A stretch of DNA of 64,000 nt, from positions 22,758,047 through 22,822,046 of the forward strand of contig OX467087.1 in NCBI GenBank assembly GCA_950106755.1, given 5' to 3'. Below, in pieces: positions 1 through 12,277 of this stretch. Within the stretch, counting starts at the first letter, position 1; each line of letters opens with the position of its first letter. The notes below the pieces were generated by a model. That model was not told where the DNA came from, did no database searches, and saw nothing but the letters and a program-made list of their open reading frames with translations. The DNA is from Climacium dendroides (taxonomy: Eukaryota > Streptophyta > Bryopsida > Hypnales > Climaciaceae). The position numbers and the translations under genes were made by a program.

Positions 1-264
1 GTCCGTGTCCCTCCCCATAAATCTCATAACAAACCATGGCTGCGCAGTAAATCTCTTTACAAGAGCGGGAAAAACAGGGAGAGATCAGATCCAGTATAGA
101 GCTTGAGTATATACAGCACACAACCCTCAGTGTGGTCGCGCGTCTGTAGCCTTGCAGGGGTGCACTTTCCTGAGGACCAATGCCTTGAGAAAATGGCTCC
201 AAGCGAGACAGGAGAAATAAAAAGAATCAGTCCTACCAACTACAACCCCAATGCTTCGTGGATA

Positions 265-3200
265 TCATGACTCCTCATCAACCTCTTCCAACTGAGCCCG
301 CCGCGCTGCAGCACGTTTCCGAATGAAAATACCCCAATGCAAAGCAGCCTTCAGCTTCAACCACCCAACATACGCCTTGCCATTGGCACGGGGAGGTTTA
401 TGTTCCCCGACAGCTTCATCACCGGGTAAACCAACAAATGGAAAAGCATCGTCTCCAGGAATAGGACCATACGGGCTAAATGGAATGTCCCCTACCTGTC
501 CATTATACATGCGCAGCAGTTGCTGAATCTGGGTATGCATATCCTCATTCTCTAAAAGCTCCAGGCTTCGCGCACGAAGCTCCTCTTCCGTCACATCGCC
601 CGGAAATGCACCAATGCCCGTGCCAGCAAACAGCCTGCCGAAGCTCTCCTGCTTCCTCAAATCACGTCGCTGCCAGTCATTCTCGCCCGAGGTGTCATTT
701 GCCAAAGGTAGTGCAGTCATGCCAGAGCTGGAGGCGCTTTGAGGGGGGCCCAGGGCTAAGCCAGTCAGCCCTGCATGACCTCCCAGCAGCAGTTTCTCAG
801 GTGGAGTAGGTTGTTGATGCCTAGACTCCATGCTGCTGTTCATTTGCAGTGTAGGCCCCGTGATGGAATGGTTATCCGGCAGCTGACTAATAGGACCCGA
901 AAAAGACCGGGGTGCACGGGAAGCTAGCGGTTCCTGTGCATACGAAAGAGACCCTGATCCTCCTCCACTCCCTGCACTACCTGCACGGTTGGCGAGACAT
1001 GCAACGAATCAGGTAAACCAATACACATCCAAACTGGAATGCGACTTGGAATTGGCCCTCTTGCACTGAAATAAGCATTGATTCCAGTGCAAAGGACGCT
1101 CAACACGGGACTCATGCTGACCGAGCACAGGTGGCAAGCCCCCCTCAAATGTACCCCTGGTGCATGTTCTTTCCACAGAACACAAAATGGGGATCACCTG
1201 AGCAGTTGAGTCTTCCAATTAATGAAAATGAAAACCACTCACGCTACTCATTGGTTGAGAATCATATCATTACCACAAACTGGACAGAAAAGCTACACTA
1301 CACGAGAAGCTACAAGCGTTACGGAAACGAGCCTGTGCGATAAAGCCGTCTCCAGAGAAGAACATGAAAGAAGGAAAACAAGATTGCAACACATCAGAGT
1401 TAAGTGAACAGGAGCTGCCTAAAATAGACTGACTCTTCTATTGATTGAATGGGAAAAAAATAGTTAGCACGAGTACTGAGCCTATGCAAGGACCCAGCAA
1501 AAGCACAAAGTGCGATGATTTTTCTACGGTACACGAATGGATGGCCCTGAAAGTAACTAACAAAACTGCAGTCAACTCTCTCCTGCCAGTGACTAAATGT
1601 GCATGTACAACATTGGCCAGGCTATACCTGAAAGCTCTCAACAGGATTCTGAAACCCCTGTGGGCCGTGGGCTGACTCGCAGGGAAAACACCACTCCGTC
1701 ATGGTAGCCCCTCAAGAAAGGGAAGTTGGAAACTCACACAGCTGGCTCCGTTTTCCTTACTCTCCCAGCATACACATCCTTTTCTTTCTGTGCAAGTGAA
1801 ACTCACACAATCGACATTAAGAGTATCCCCTCCCTCTAAAAGTAATTGGCATGTCTGTATGCCTGCTGATGGTTCAGACTCGGACCTTGCGAGTGAATAT
1901 TGGACATATTGCGACCCCCTCCCAGAGGATCCTCGGTCCGGATATCGAACCCTTTGGCTTGATACGTCTTCACCCCGATCAATGCCTCCCCGTCGTACTC
2001 CACCACATTCTCCCAATTCTCGTAGGCCACTTTTACAAGTTTGTCCACATACACCTGGATGCACCAAGTCAGATACATCCGTTCAGCACCACATACAGTT
2101 CCCAAAACGAATTCAATGCGAAACCCTCCGGAAAAAGAAAATTTCTGGAGAAAAAGGGGGAACTAACAAGTGCCAAGGAAAAGTAGTGTATCCACGTGAA
2201 AGTATGCTAAAAATACGCAAACATCAGATGTCAACGCTGGATGAGTTTCCTACGAACCTTCTCGCTGTCAGAGAGGGAATCCACTGACATATACGATCCA
2301 TCAGCGATCAGACCCATCAGCTGGAATATGTTGTTGAATATGACGCCAATATTTTGCTTCTCGTCGGCGTAGTACACATGCAACTTCCCACTCAAAACGC
2401 AAGTCTTGGCGTGCTCCACGGTGCCCTCCCACATCTTGTTGGACATTCCATTTCCCAAGATCTGAACAGAAAACAAACCACACACAGCGTCTCAGACTGG
2501 ATCGGGCATCTTCCCCAAAACAAAACACGACCGCAGCGCTCCAGTGACATTCACTGTTCACGAACCAAAAGGACGGTGATGATGACAATACAGTTCACTA
2601 GAATCGCGAAGTCAAGCTTACATTACGGAGCCTTTGAGGATCCATGACCACCAAGCGCAGAAAATCCTCCACTGTCATTATATGAGCACTATTGAGACGC
2701 TTGTGGAAAGCTCCATCTTTCCCTATCTTGTCCAGGCGCCAAACCTCATCAATCAAGGCAGGAGGGTAGTGCTTCTTGTAAACTGGACACACGAACGACA
2801 ACGACGGATCAGAAACACAGGAAGAACCGCAAACAAACAGAATCTCCTCACACCTCCAGATAATTTCGTCACAAAATAGGGAGCAATTCTGACATTTAAG
2901 ATGGGACCAATCCCAGGGATACAACAACAAAATCACCGTGTGACGAAAACAATACAAACGCAAAAAAGGAGGAGCTTCTCGAGGTGCAGAAGAAATGGAA
3001 ACCATACGTTCTCCACGATGATCCTTCACAGTGAAGGCCTCCGTCTTGGCTTCCCGAATTCTCATGCCCTCACAAAACCCGGAAGAAATCTTCACGCCCA
3101 GACGGAACTTGCGACTGCGGATCCAACTCGAGTTATCTGTGAATGTCAACTCGCCCAAGGTGCCCACACCGTCCTTCAGTGCCACACTAAGATCTCCGGT

Positions 3201-4487
3201 CAGAAGAGGTCGCTTCCCGTCGCGCTCACGGACCTCAAAGTTCTCGAATTCCTCCTGACTCCAATTATCCTCATCCTCGGCTGTGAAATCGCCTTCCAAC
3301 ACCACAATGTCCAGCTTGGCGGAGGCTTCGGGTCCCGTGGTCACAACTTGGCCGGTGCCCGCATGCTGTAACACCACGTGAATGGCGGACCCCTGCTCCC
3401 CCTCCACTTTACTTCCGGTGAACAGAGGAAGCGCTAACTTATTCCTGAATTGGAGGCGTAGATTTTGTTGGTCTGGACCTTGTATCCTTTTCGGGGAGGA
3501 CCTGCAGAAGAGACCAAAGTTGAAGAAAACACCGAACGTCTCCGCTCAAAATCAAATTCAAAACCTGTCCGGCATATATCAATTGACTTCACTGGAAAAT
3601 TGGTGCACCGAAAGGTTTGGGATAGATATGAAAGATCAACATGACAAATCCAGTAGCATACCTCACTCCCACTTTCGGAGGAGCAAACTTAGCAAGTGCA
3701 CGCTCGACCTCCTCTCCAACCTGCATTATTGGAACACACAACCGTTTAACTTGTTTTATAAATGAACTATCAAATATACAAACCCTTCCCTTCAGCTGCA
3801 GGGGCTCGCTAGAGAGGAAGCTCAGGTCCGGGTTCAAAATTGCACAAAGAAATTTGAAATCTAGAAAATGTCGCACTACCAAAACCATAGAGAGACTCAG
3901 AATGACCACAGAACAGGCAGAGCTGCGATTGAGTGGATTCTTGACTTGACAAAAAGATCTAGTAACATCTCAAAAGTAGTCCATGCCCACGCAACGGACA
4001 TCAAAATTGATGCCAGCAGCACACTCTGCAGAGCCGCTCACCAGTTCATGAAGCACACTCTACGAGTACCGGGTTTGAAAATGAAAAGCTTACACGCGCT
4101 CCAGATACTTGCACACGGAGATGAGTTTCTTTGGCAACCCTACTACCGAAGCTGAAACAGAAAGACATTGACTCCTTCCTTGACTACTTCACAATGGATG
4201 GATAAAAAGCTCACCACTCGACGAAGAAGAGGCTCAAGAGTGGAGCAAAGTTTTTGCAGGCTGTCCATTTTCACGGCCTCCACGATAACACTGCGCACAC
4301 CAGTCACAACAACAGTGTGAACTCACTGAAATCAAGACACAGGCACAATTGGATGCCGAGCACGCAAGCACCGAAACACGGACGCACGCACGCACCTGGC
4401 GAGCTGAGGCCGCGGCCGCTTCTCGTCCGGCATCCCATCTTTGGACGCGTCTCGGTCCAGCGCTCGTTTCTCTCTCGACATACTCAT
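265..4487 (-). CDS. CBP60-family calmodulin-binding transcription factor, copy A
   Basis: Proposed exons, in transcript order: 4396-4487, 4215-4290, 3662-3720, 3008-3501, 2622-2782, 2258-2461, 1886-2054 (end uncertain), 1628-1671 (tentative) and 265-980. One further short exon between 1628 and 980 is needed for phase and was not fixed. The ATG at 4487 opens [13 protein letters not shown]. Exons 2-3 give the family segment [15 protein letters not shown] and [10 protein letters not shown]. Exons 4-5 hold the conserved core, with [46 protein letters not shown] and [11 protein letters not shown]. Exon 7 has [18 protein letters not shown]. The last exon ends in a basic amphipathic segment ([20 protein letters not shown]) matching the C-terminal calmodulin-binding helix. 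Predicted length is about 670-690 residues, slightly long for the family. In angiosperms CBP60 proteins are nuclear, bind DNA and calmodulin, and several control salicylate and immune genes; that role is not shown here. All mapped splice sites are intact. Confidence 0.92.
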
Positions 4488-5424
4488 TCGAGCCGTTGAG
4501 CTCACTGCAGGATAAGCCAGGTTGACGGTCGGAAACTCTCCAACGCCGGGCTTGGCTCTCCAAATCTCGGGAATTCCCTACGCAAGATTAATCCGCAACC
4601 CGATTCTAACCTCACCAATTCCTGGTTCTCACACTGACCGAACTCAATCCACTGGCATCAGACCTTCAAACTGTCCCTGAAACTGCAGCAATCCTACGAA
4701 ATGTTGTTCGGAAGCTTCGTTGTTGAGATTCAATTGTCTTTGGTTAGCCAGACAACAGCCAGCACGAGATTTTTCTTGCGGTCTTGTTCTCCGCTCTCCG
4801 CCAGGATCTCAGATGGACAACAGCAAGTGACGTGGTCGGGCCAGTCGCAGAGGCTCTGGAGTCTTGAAGCAGGATCCCGGGCTAAGCTTAGAACCCAGTT
4901 CTGAAAATCCAGACCCACACCTCGCGCTTTCCTTTTTGTACCCCCGCCAAAGTACTAGGGATGGTTTTCAATGGGAAAAAATTCTAATAAGATCCCCTGC
5001 GGCAGGTTCCACCGAAGTTCCGCCGAAACTACTCCGCTCCTTCCCCGAGCATAAAGCGCGCAAGGTGGCGAGAACCTAGGCTATTCTCTGCTCAGAGCCT
5101 CAAGACCAAGCCGATTCTCGTTAGCAGCCCTGCCTGGCTTCCCGGCCTGCAATTCTAAATCAACAGCCGGAAAACCTTCAGTGGCCATCAGTGCTAAACT
5201 TAGTGGTAAGAAACCAGACGCATTAGCAAATTGCAACCCGATTTGCAAGCTCCAGAGAAAACTGCGAAGGGTCTGGGGTTCCTGCAAAGACGAGAGAGAC
5301 GATGACTCGGATGGGAAATTGGGAACGCTTCAAATGTGATCCATTCGTTCGCCCGCCTCGATCTGACCATTTTTTTGGACGGCTTGGATGGATTTTCGTT
5401 TATGATGAATGAAAACACCCAATA
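4488..5424 (-). promoter_or_regulatory. 5' leader and presumed promoter of CBP60 copy A
   Basis: This GC-richer stretch lies immediately upstream of the CBP60 start codon and is shared with copy B (40728-41640), but is more diverged than the coding part. It should hold the 5' UTR and proximal promoter. I see no convincing TATA box or initiator. The small open frames here are not conserved between copies and are not called. Confidence 0.5.
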
Positions 5425-5570
5425 GGGGTCACACCTTCTCCAACGAGCGAAATTTCTTCAAGAATGAGAACGTAGTGAGAGAAAAAGGGAGCCAATGGGG
5501 AGCCCTTGTGCATGAAGAAGGTGTGCCCCCCCTTTCTGATGTGTCAATCATGGAGAATGAAAATTGAAGA
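5425..5570 (+). mobile_element. Fragment of a TIR element (end motif GTCACACCTTCT)
   Basis: This piece starts GGGGTCACACCTTCTCC and aligns with the left part of the element at 45915-46365, sharing gaatgagaa, agagaaaaag and ggagcc blocks and the later ggagaatg block. Only one end is present. It sits where similarity between the two CBP60 duplications stops, so it may mark or have eroded that boundary. Confidence 0.5.
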
Positions 5571-6852
5571 ATGGTTTTACAAGCTTGTAAGTTTGCATAA
5601 TGATATGAGGATGTAATTGGAGTTTTACAGTTGTTGTGTTTAAAAATAACAAGTCTGTTTGAGCTCCAAAGTGGCCTGTCACTTGAGAAGTGAACCCTAC
5701 TTGAGCATTGGGTTGCCGATAATTGTCAATAATCTAAATCATAATAAGTTATTTTTATATAAAAATAAAATATATTTAATTATTAATAAATTTAAAATAT
5801 TCAAAAAATAGCTAATTTTATATAACATTTAATTTGAAATAATAAACTTTTATTATATTTTATAGTTTCATTATAATCAACAATACCTTTCTTTGCAACA
5901 AGTGACGGAGAGAACCCAAAAGAAGGCGCCTTCAACGTCCCTATACGCAAACCTCGGCAACACCACCGTAAGCAACCACCGCAAGCAACGACACCCAATA
6001 GCAATGTCTCTTTAAAAGCAATGGCAATGCAATTCAAAAGCAACGCAAGGGGTGAAAGAAAGAACGCAGGTGAATTTTCGAAGTCGGAAGATGAAAAGAT
6101 AACCGGGAAAACTTCAGGGTCGGAGGTGAAGAATGAGACCGGCACATTAACGGGGAATGGTTGCTCCGAAAGTCGTGGGTGCCCAACAAAAAGCAACCAC
6201 GTGGAACTTCTCTGTTATTTGGACCCAGAATGGAGAAGGTGTAATAAACAATTCAACATAATTAGAGGCATCTTTTTCTAAAAAAAATATTTTTGCAGTA
6301 TTAGTAATGAATTTTCAAATGAATTTTTTTTTTGGATAAGACATATAATTACTATAAATTTTTTAAGTAGGACTTCCTAGGTTACTAAAACTATTGCATA
6401 GATGGTTATAATACCAAAATCTACGGAATTAATAGTCAATTATTTGGAGTTAATTGCACTTTATGGGACACTTTCAATAGAAGTCTCCTTGTTAAGGATA
6501 GATATACAAACATTTTTTAATTTTGTTTTTCAAAATTATTTTTAAATTAATTAAATATTTTAAATTCTTAGAACAATCCCAAAGGAAGAGGGAATTCTAA
6601 CAAAAAACATGATGACGAATCTTTCTCACAACGTGGAACACTAAAGCAACTTTAAGGTTAGGTCTCGAAAGTTTAGGCCCCTAGCCAATGGGTCATTAGC
6701 AATTTACCATTGCCTTTGCCTGTTGAACGAGTTGTTGAATGGATGGTGGCGGGCAATCATACATGAGCAAAATCCAATCAAGATTGGTGAAAGATAAGGA
6801 TTAATCCTTAAAGATCAATTGTTGGACAAACAATTGAAAATCTAGGTATGTT
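5571..6852. other. AT-rich intergenic sequence
   Basis: No supported gene. A moderately GC-richer patch at about 5880-6240 holds short open frames on both strands without recognisable protein similarity. The rest is AT-rich, with runs such as those near 5755-5870 and 6280-6560. Confidence 0.5.
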
Positions 6853-8107
6853 AATTAGAAGAAAATGAAGTTTTTGTGATTGCAAAAAACAATTGTTTTT
6901 TGGGTTACATCATACATTTGCAATTGGTGCTACTTTGGAGACCTACAATAATTGTGGACAAGTTTTTTAGTCAAATTGTAGTTGTAGGTTGCGACAAACT
7001 ATTTGGAACTTTGTCAATGAACTTTTTTTGATGTGGTTGCTCATGTGGTATTTGCTGCCACATGATGTTGGTTACTCAAATGATGAGTTGTACAACTTGT
7101 TGGCAATTCATTTATGACTTCTTTGCAACTTGTTTAAGATCCATTTGAAATTTATCTATGACTTATAGATTTGTAGATTTCTAATTTCTAATTTTCAATT
7201 ATTTGTAGATTTTAAAGTTCTAATTTCAATGATTTGTAGATTTTGAAGTTCTAATTTCAATGATTTGTAGATTTTAAAGTTCTAGTTTCAATGATTTGTA
7301 GATTCCAAAAATTCAGATTTAGCTTCATTTTTAGATTTCAAAAATTTGAATATTGGTGTTTGATAGATTTCACTAGTTTAGGAAACTTTATAATTTCATG
7401 TGTTTTAAAATTTATTGGATTTTGAATATTTTTATATATCTATAGAATATAGAAATCTCCAAATTGTAGAAATCTACACACTATGGAAATCTACATACTA
7501 TAGAAAACTACAAAATGTAGAAATCTTGAGATTGAAGAGATCTTAGAATTCTATTAACAAAATTCATTACATCAACTTACAAGTCTTATATGTTCAACCT
7601 AATGGTATTTTTGACAATTGATATGGCACAACTGATATAAGACAATCAAGAAATGACTTTAGAAACAACTAGGAAACAATTAGGAAATGATTGAGAAACA
7701 ACTAAGAAATGACTAAAAAATACTAGGAAATAATTACAAAATGACTCAAAAACAACTATTGTCATTTAATAGTTGCAATCATTTTCTAGTCGTTTGGCCT
7801 AGTTGTTTTTTGCTACTACAAATAAACATGGTGAATTCCACAGAGGGTAGACTTGTCAATATTGACAATCGTGATGAATATTGGATGGAGAATAATTTAC
7901 ATTCATTCTAAATTTGAACTCTGTTACAACTCTCATAATCCTACACTTCATTTTACAACTACTTTGCAATTAAAACATTGTTTTAATGATGTTAAACAAT
8001 GATGTAAGAATTTGGTGCAAATAGAGAGGACTACAGTCGCAAGATAGTTGTATAGGACATTTAGTTGCATTGTAGTGGTTTGTTGCGGATACATTTTTCC
8101 TCTAGTG
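6853..8107 (+). mobile_element. Non-autonomous CACTA-like element, CACTAGAAG-end family
   Basis: The right end reads ...CCTCTAGTG and the left end is a degenerate AATTAGAAGAAAATG. Both ends are flanked by GTT (6850-6852 and 8108-8110), a 3-bp target duplication as in CACTA (En/Spm) transposons. The body matches the element at 56472-57967: a subterminal tttgcaattgg block, a run of imperfect gatttgtagatttcaaa repeats at 7150-7340, an aactaggaaacaatt tract at 7660-7760, and a gtgcaaatagagagga block before the right end. There is no coding capacity. Confidence 0.8.
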
Positions 8108-10746
8108 GTTCTTATATAGTCAATTTTTGTTGGATGTTCATGAAATTTTGACACAAGTGTGAACATGTGCCCCCTTAGTAGAAATATAATTTTTTTCAAT
8201 CATGTGCATGAATAAAAAGTTATGTTTCCCTAAATTTTTTTGGCAACCTAGGCAATTTGGGCATCTTTTGGATATCTTTTGCAAAAATGCTCATCAATTT
8301 TTGTAAATTTGGCATGTATATAAATAACAAAATGTAAAAAACAATTGTTCCAGAAAAACAAATTTTAGTTCTCAAATCACATTCTAAGAGGAGTCAAACT
8401 TTGTTAGCTATGTCAGGGCAGTTCCAAGATAAAACATTTTCTTCTAACTTCAAGCCCTATTATTTATGAAGTCAAAGTTCTTGAAATTTTTCTACATATT
8501 CTAAATGTTTGTTTATAATTTTTCTCTGCTTGGATTTCAAATTAAAAATTTCCTTATTGCACAAAAATTCATCAAAAAAATGAGTAGTGTATTGCAAATT
8601 CACTGAACCTCTTTTGCAATGCATGTTAATTTAAAGTAAGCTTTAATTTCCACCCAAGAAACTAGTGCAAAACCACAATCACAAGATAACAACTTAAATA
8701 TTGGAATAAAAGTCGCAAAACCACAAGTGTTAGTAACCAAAATTTATAAAACATGAGAATAGAAGCACAATGACAAGATTTGAAGGGACCCCACATCCTT
8801 CAAAGAGTGCACCAAGAACACTTAAAAAGATAAGTGAAAATTGCTCCCAAATATAGTGTGGACAATAAATGGCCAAATTGGCCAAAAAACACTACAAAGA
8901 CAATATATGAAAGTTTCAATGTAGAAATGGGAGTGGTTTGGGGAAAGAAGGGGTGGCCTTATATACATTTTTCAAAGGTCTTCCCTTCATGTTTAACCCC
9001 AAGATTTTTTGAGTTTCAATTTCCATATACTTCACTATAGTTTGTAATCTATATATACTAGTATTAAAACTTTTTGTTATGGGGGCTATTTAGCTATTAT
9101 TTTACAATAGTTATGTATCCATTTTTTCCTAGATCTATTTTTTGTCCATTTTTTGACATCCTATGTCATTAAAAATAAAAAAATTTAGGCATTTAAACAT
9201 GTCCCTAATGTATTTCAAGAAATTTATTTGATTTTAGGTTTGATTAATACAATATACATACTCTAACTATTATTGAATACAATCCACACAAATAGCATGT
9301 ATACAAACATCATATATCAAACAATTCATACAAACAAATTATACAAATGAATCATATATGTACAATATGAAAAAATTCATGGAAATAAAAAAAACCCACA
9401 AGTAATATTATATTGGATAATCTTGACTTATGCATTTACAAATGTAGTGGTTTAGGGTTCCAAAATCTCACAAAATGTTCTAGCAAGTAGACTAGTTTTG
9501 GAGTTTAGGGTTCAAGATACAGTAAAATTATAGTTCCTACCTAAGAAAATTCCTACCTATACAAATCACAGCCCAAAATGAGATTTTTTTATTCTATCTA
9601 TTTGTAGATGGAAATGGAAGCTCTTCATATAGGTTCTTCCCTGTCTTTTAGACTACCCCTTGTGTAGATTTACAAATTATGTACTATGGATCATTATAAT
9701 GTATTTTATAGTAAACTTTGTAACATGGTATGCTTCAAAGAAGTGATGCTATAGTAACTTGAATATTTTCAAATTATTAGCTTCAACATTTAAAATGTAT
9801 CTTATAGTAGGTCTCACATTATTTTTAAAACAATTGCTAGTGATTTACTTGGATTTAACTCTACTTACTTAAAAAGATCAAATTTATTGCTTGTCATGTA
9901 AATATAGATTGTAATATATAACAAATCAAGTGACATAAACTTACATCAAATATGAAAGCAAAATACATAAAAACAACATTTTAAAGGATTGGATATAATA
10001 TTTGAACACATATGAGGTAAGTTATTTTTCACTCCACAAAAGAAGAATCCAAAAATGCAAATGCAAGAGAAAGTGAAGCTTCATTGAAAGGCAAATACCA
10101 TAGCTAAACAAACTTCAACAACAAATTGCCTTTCTCTCAAAACACCTACAAGACTCAATTTGGCAAAGAATGTCAAGTTAAAGGAACCTAAGAGCATAAA
10201 TACCCCAAATCCTAGTTAATAGGAACAAAGAGTTGCCTTCTATATGAACAAATTAACTTTGCATGCATGAACAAACAACGGTGCTAAAGTGTGAGTAGGG
10301 AGCGATGAGTGTTGAGCAATGAGTGATTAGATTTGAGTGCTCACTATGTGGATTTTAACTAAGAATAGGCATATCAAAGTAATAAATAGGATCTAAATAT
10401 AGTAATATTAGAAACTAAAAATAGAAAAAAATTTAAAATTGTAGAAGTTCTATTCAAAAAAATAAATTTTGCAATCAAATGTTGTATAAATGAGCATCAA
10501 TGAAGGACTAGAATTTTCCACAACTAGATGATTTCACAATTGTAGAGCACTTCATCCATGTCATCCATTTATCATCCATCCAATTTTTGTACATTACTAA
10601 ATTAAAAAGGTATTTTTTTCTTCTAAAAACAATAATTTAGAGAAAATATTAACATTTGTATTGTTGACCTCAAAACTTTGTTCACTATTTTGAGGCTAGT
10701 TTAGTGTTTTTTGGAACCAAGGAACACCCTAAAGGTTCATTTGGAG
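8108..10746. other. AT-rich intergenic sequence
   Basis: About 2.6 kb without a supportable gene. The 68-codon frame at 8834-9040 has no recognisable features. I see no tandem array or matched terminal repeats. It is probably old transposon debris. Confidence 0.45.
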
Positions 10747-11654
10747 CACTACAAGGGAAAGGGGTCCAAAATGACAAGAATTTCACACGAAATTATCAGA
10801 AATGACAATAGCAATCAATTGCAAACCTATTCCTATCAATTCTTTGTTTCTATCAACGCTTTGACACAAAACTATCCAAATTGACAACAAGCATATATTG
10901 ACAATATGCTACTATCAAATGAGGAGAATTCTATGAATTAAATTTTGTAAGGTTGGAGGGTAGAGAGGCTGTTTTTATAGTGAAATGTATTGTCCATCAA
11001 GAATCCTCAAAAACTATGGGATAATTTAACAATGAGAGCTTGACCGCTCATTGTTAAAAATTGCAAGAATTGTGTTCAAAATTTACATTGTCTCTAAATT
11101 TTGTTCATAACTTTTGATTGGAGAATCTAAATCTGAAACGGATTTTTGGAGGTAAAACTTAAATTGATTTCCCAACTTATCTTTGTTCAAAATTTTCTGA
11201 AAAAATATATTCTACTATGCCTAAGTGAGGTCTGAAATTTCACTTTGAACACAATTCCTGCAATTGATATATCTCATATGAGTTGCCTTGCCTACCACCA
11301 CCCTTTATGTATAAAGCAATTGTCTTCTACACTTGCCTCACTTGCAATAAGAGGCATTTAGAGGCATGTTTCTGAATGTGAAGCGTGATTTTGATAGATA
11401 ATGTTTTTAAGTAATAAAACTTAATTAGTCGGTTGTTTAGGAACAATGTGGCAAACTTGGACCATGAGCCTAGAAATCATCAGTTTTTTTGACATCATGA
11501 ATGAAAACCAAGTTGAAAAGGTCTCAAATTTTGATGACAACTAATGACAAAATTCTGTCAACTAATTGGCCAAATCAAGACGTTCCCACTGACAAAGCAA
11601 TTGACAAATTTTTGTTAATTTGTTGTCAATAAGGACACAAATATCCTTGTAGTG
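10747..11654. mobile_element. Possible CACTA-like element with CACTACAAGG ends
   Basis: The interval opens with CACTACAAGGGAAAGG and closes with ...ATATCCTTGTAGTG, an inverted terminal match of about 11 bp. Flanking trinucleotides differ (GAG versus CAA), so no target duplication supports it. The two ends may belong to one decayed element or to two neighbours. Short tgacaa-rich motifs recur towards both ends. Confidence 0.4.
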
Positions 11655-12111
11655 CAAGGTCATCTACATAGAACTAGAAATCAAAGTTGATGATGACCTT
11701 GGTTCCATATTCTATCATGTGGATGTTGTAGATAGGTACTCCCATTCTATTTTTGTTTAATTTATTTATCTTTGCCTTGCATTTTTTCTTCATCCCCACT
11801 TGAACTCCATGACAAGTCTTTCCTTCTTTTTACACCTAGCAATGTGCCAAAGAGAAGGGTTGCAATTTGTTTCAAGTATCTTGGTAGTTTGAGGATGTAG
11901 TGTACTTGGTTGTCCTTCTTGTATTAGCATTGGTATTAGCGTTGGCATTGATGCTTTTGCTTCTATGTGTACTCTAGTCGACTAAGTCTGAAGCCTAGGT
12001 GTAGAAAAATTCACTATATTGTGGCGGTGAGAGTTGTTGTTTGAACTAGGTAGTAGATTTAGTTTGCGGACTAGTTCTAGATGCATACCTTTGGAGGTAT
12101 GCCCAATAATT
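11655..12111. other. Intergenic sequence between two CACTA-like elements
   Basis: No gene or repeat recognised. Confidence 0.4.
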
Positions 12112-12277
12112 CACTACAAGGAAATGCTGTCATTTTCAGTCAATTTGGATATGTTTTTTTTTTGTCAATTTTTTGTCAATTCAGACATTTTTTTTATCAA
12201 TTCGGACATTTTTTTGTCATTACGAACATTGTCTATCAATTGAGACGTGTCAATTTAGACGTTGTTTTTTTGTAATG
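12112..12277. mobile_element. 166-bp CACTA-type MITE
   Basis: It begins CACTACAAGGAAATG and ends ...TTTTTTTGTAATG, the degenerate reverse complement. ATT flanks both sides (12109-12111 and 12278-12280), a 3-bp target duplication. The interior is a T-rich series of imperfect repeats based on tttgtcaattcagacat. The left end resembles that at 10747. Confidence 0.75.

Larger units (their letters stand above)
1..5424. repeat. Segmental duplication, copy A (direct repeat of 36213-41640)
   Basis: The first 5.4 kb reappear in the same orientation 36.2 kb further on. Homology covers the 3' flank, every exon and intron of the CBP60 gene and its 5' region. It is already present at base 1, so the true left boundary lies outside the window. 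On the right, similarity fades around 5300-5420, where a transposon fragment begins. Divergence is uneven: 2163-3533 looks identical to copy B, whereas 1130-1230, 3900-4080 and 4700-5420 carry many substitutions and indels. Confidence 0.93.

Noticed and set aside
1790..3371. Long plus-strand open frames (for example 1790-2287 and 2901-3371) and their twins in copy B
   Set aside because: They lie antisense to CBP60 exons and introns, cross splice sites, and encode no recognisable family. They recur in copy B only because the DNA is duplicated.
4730..4918. Possible upstream ORF in the CBP60-A leader
   Set aside because: Not conserved in copy B, and the leader structure is unknown.
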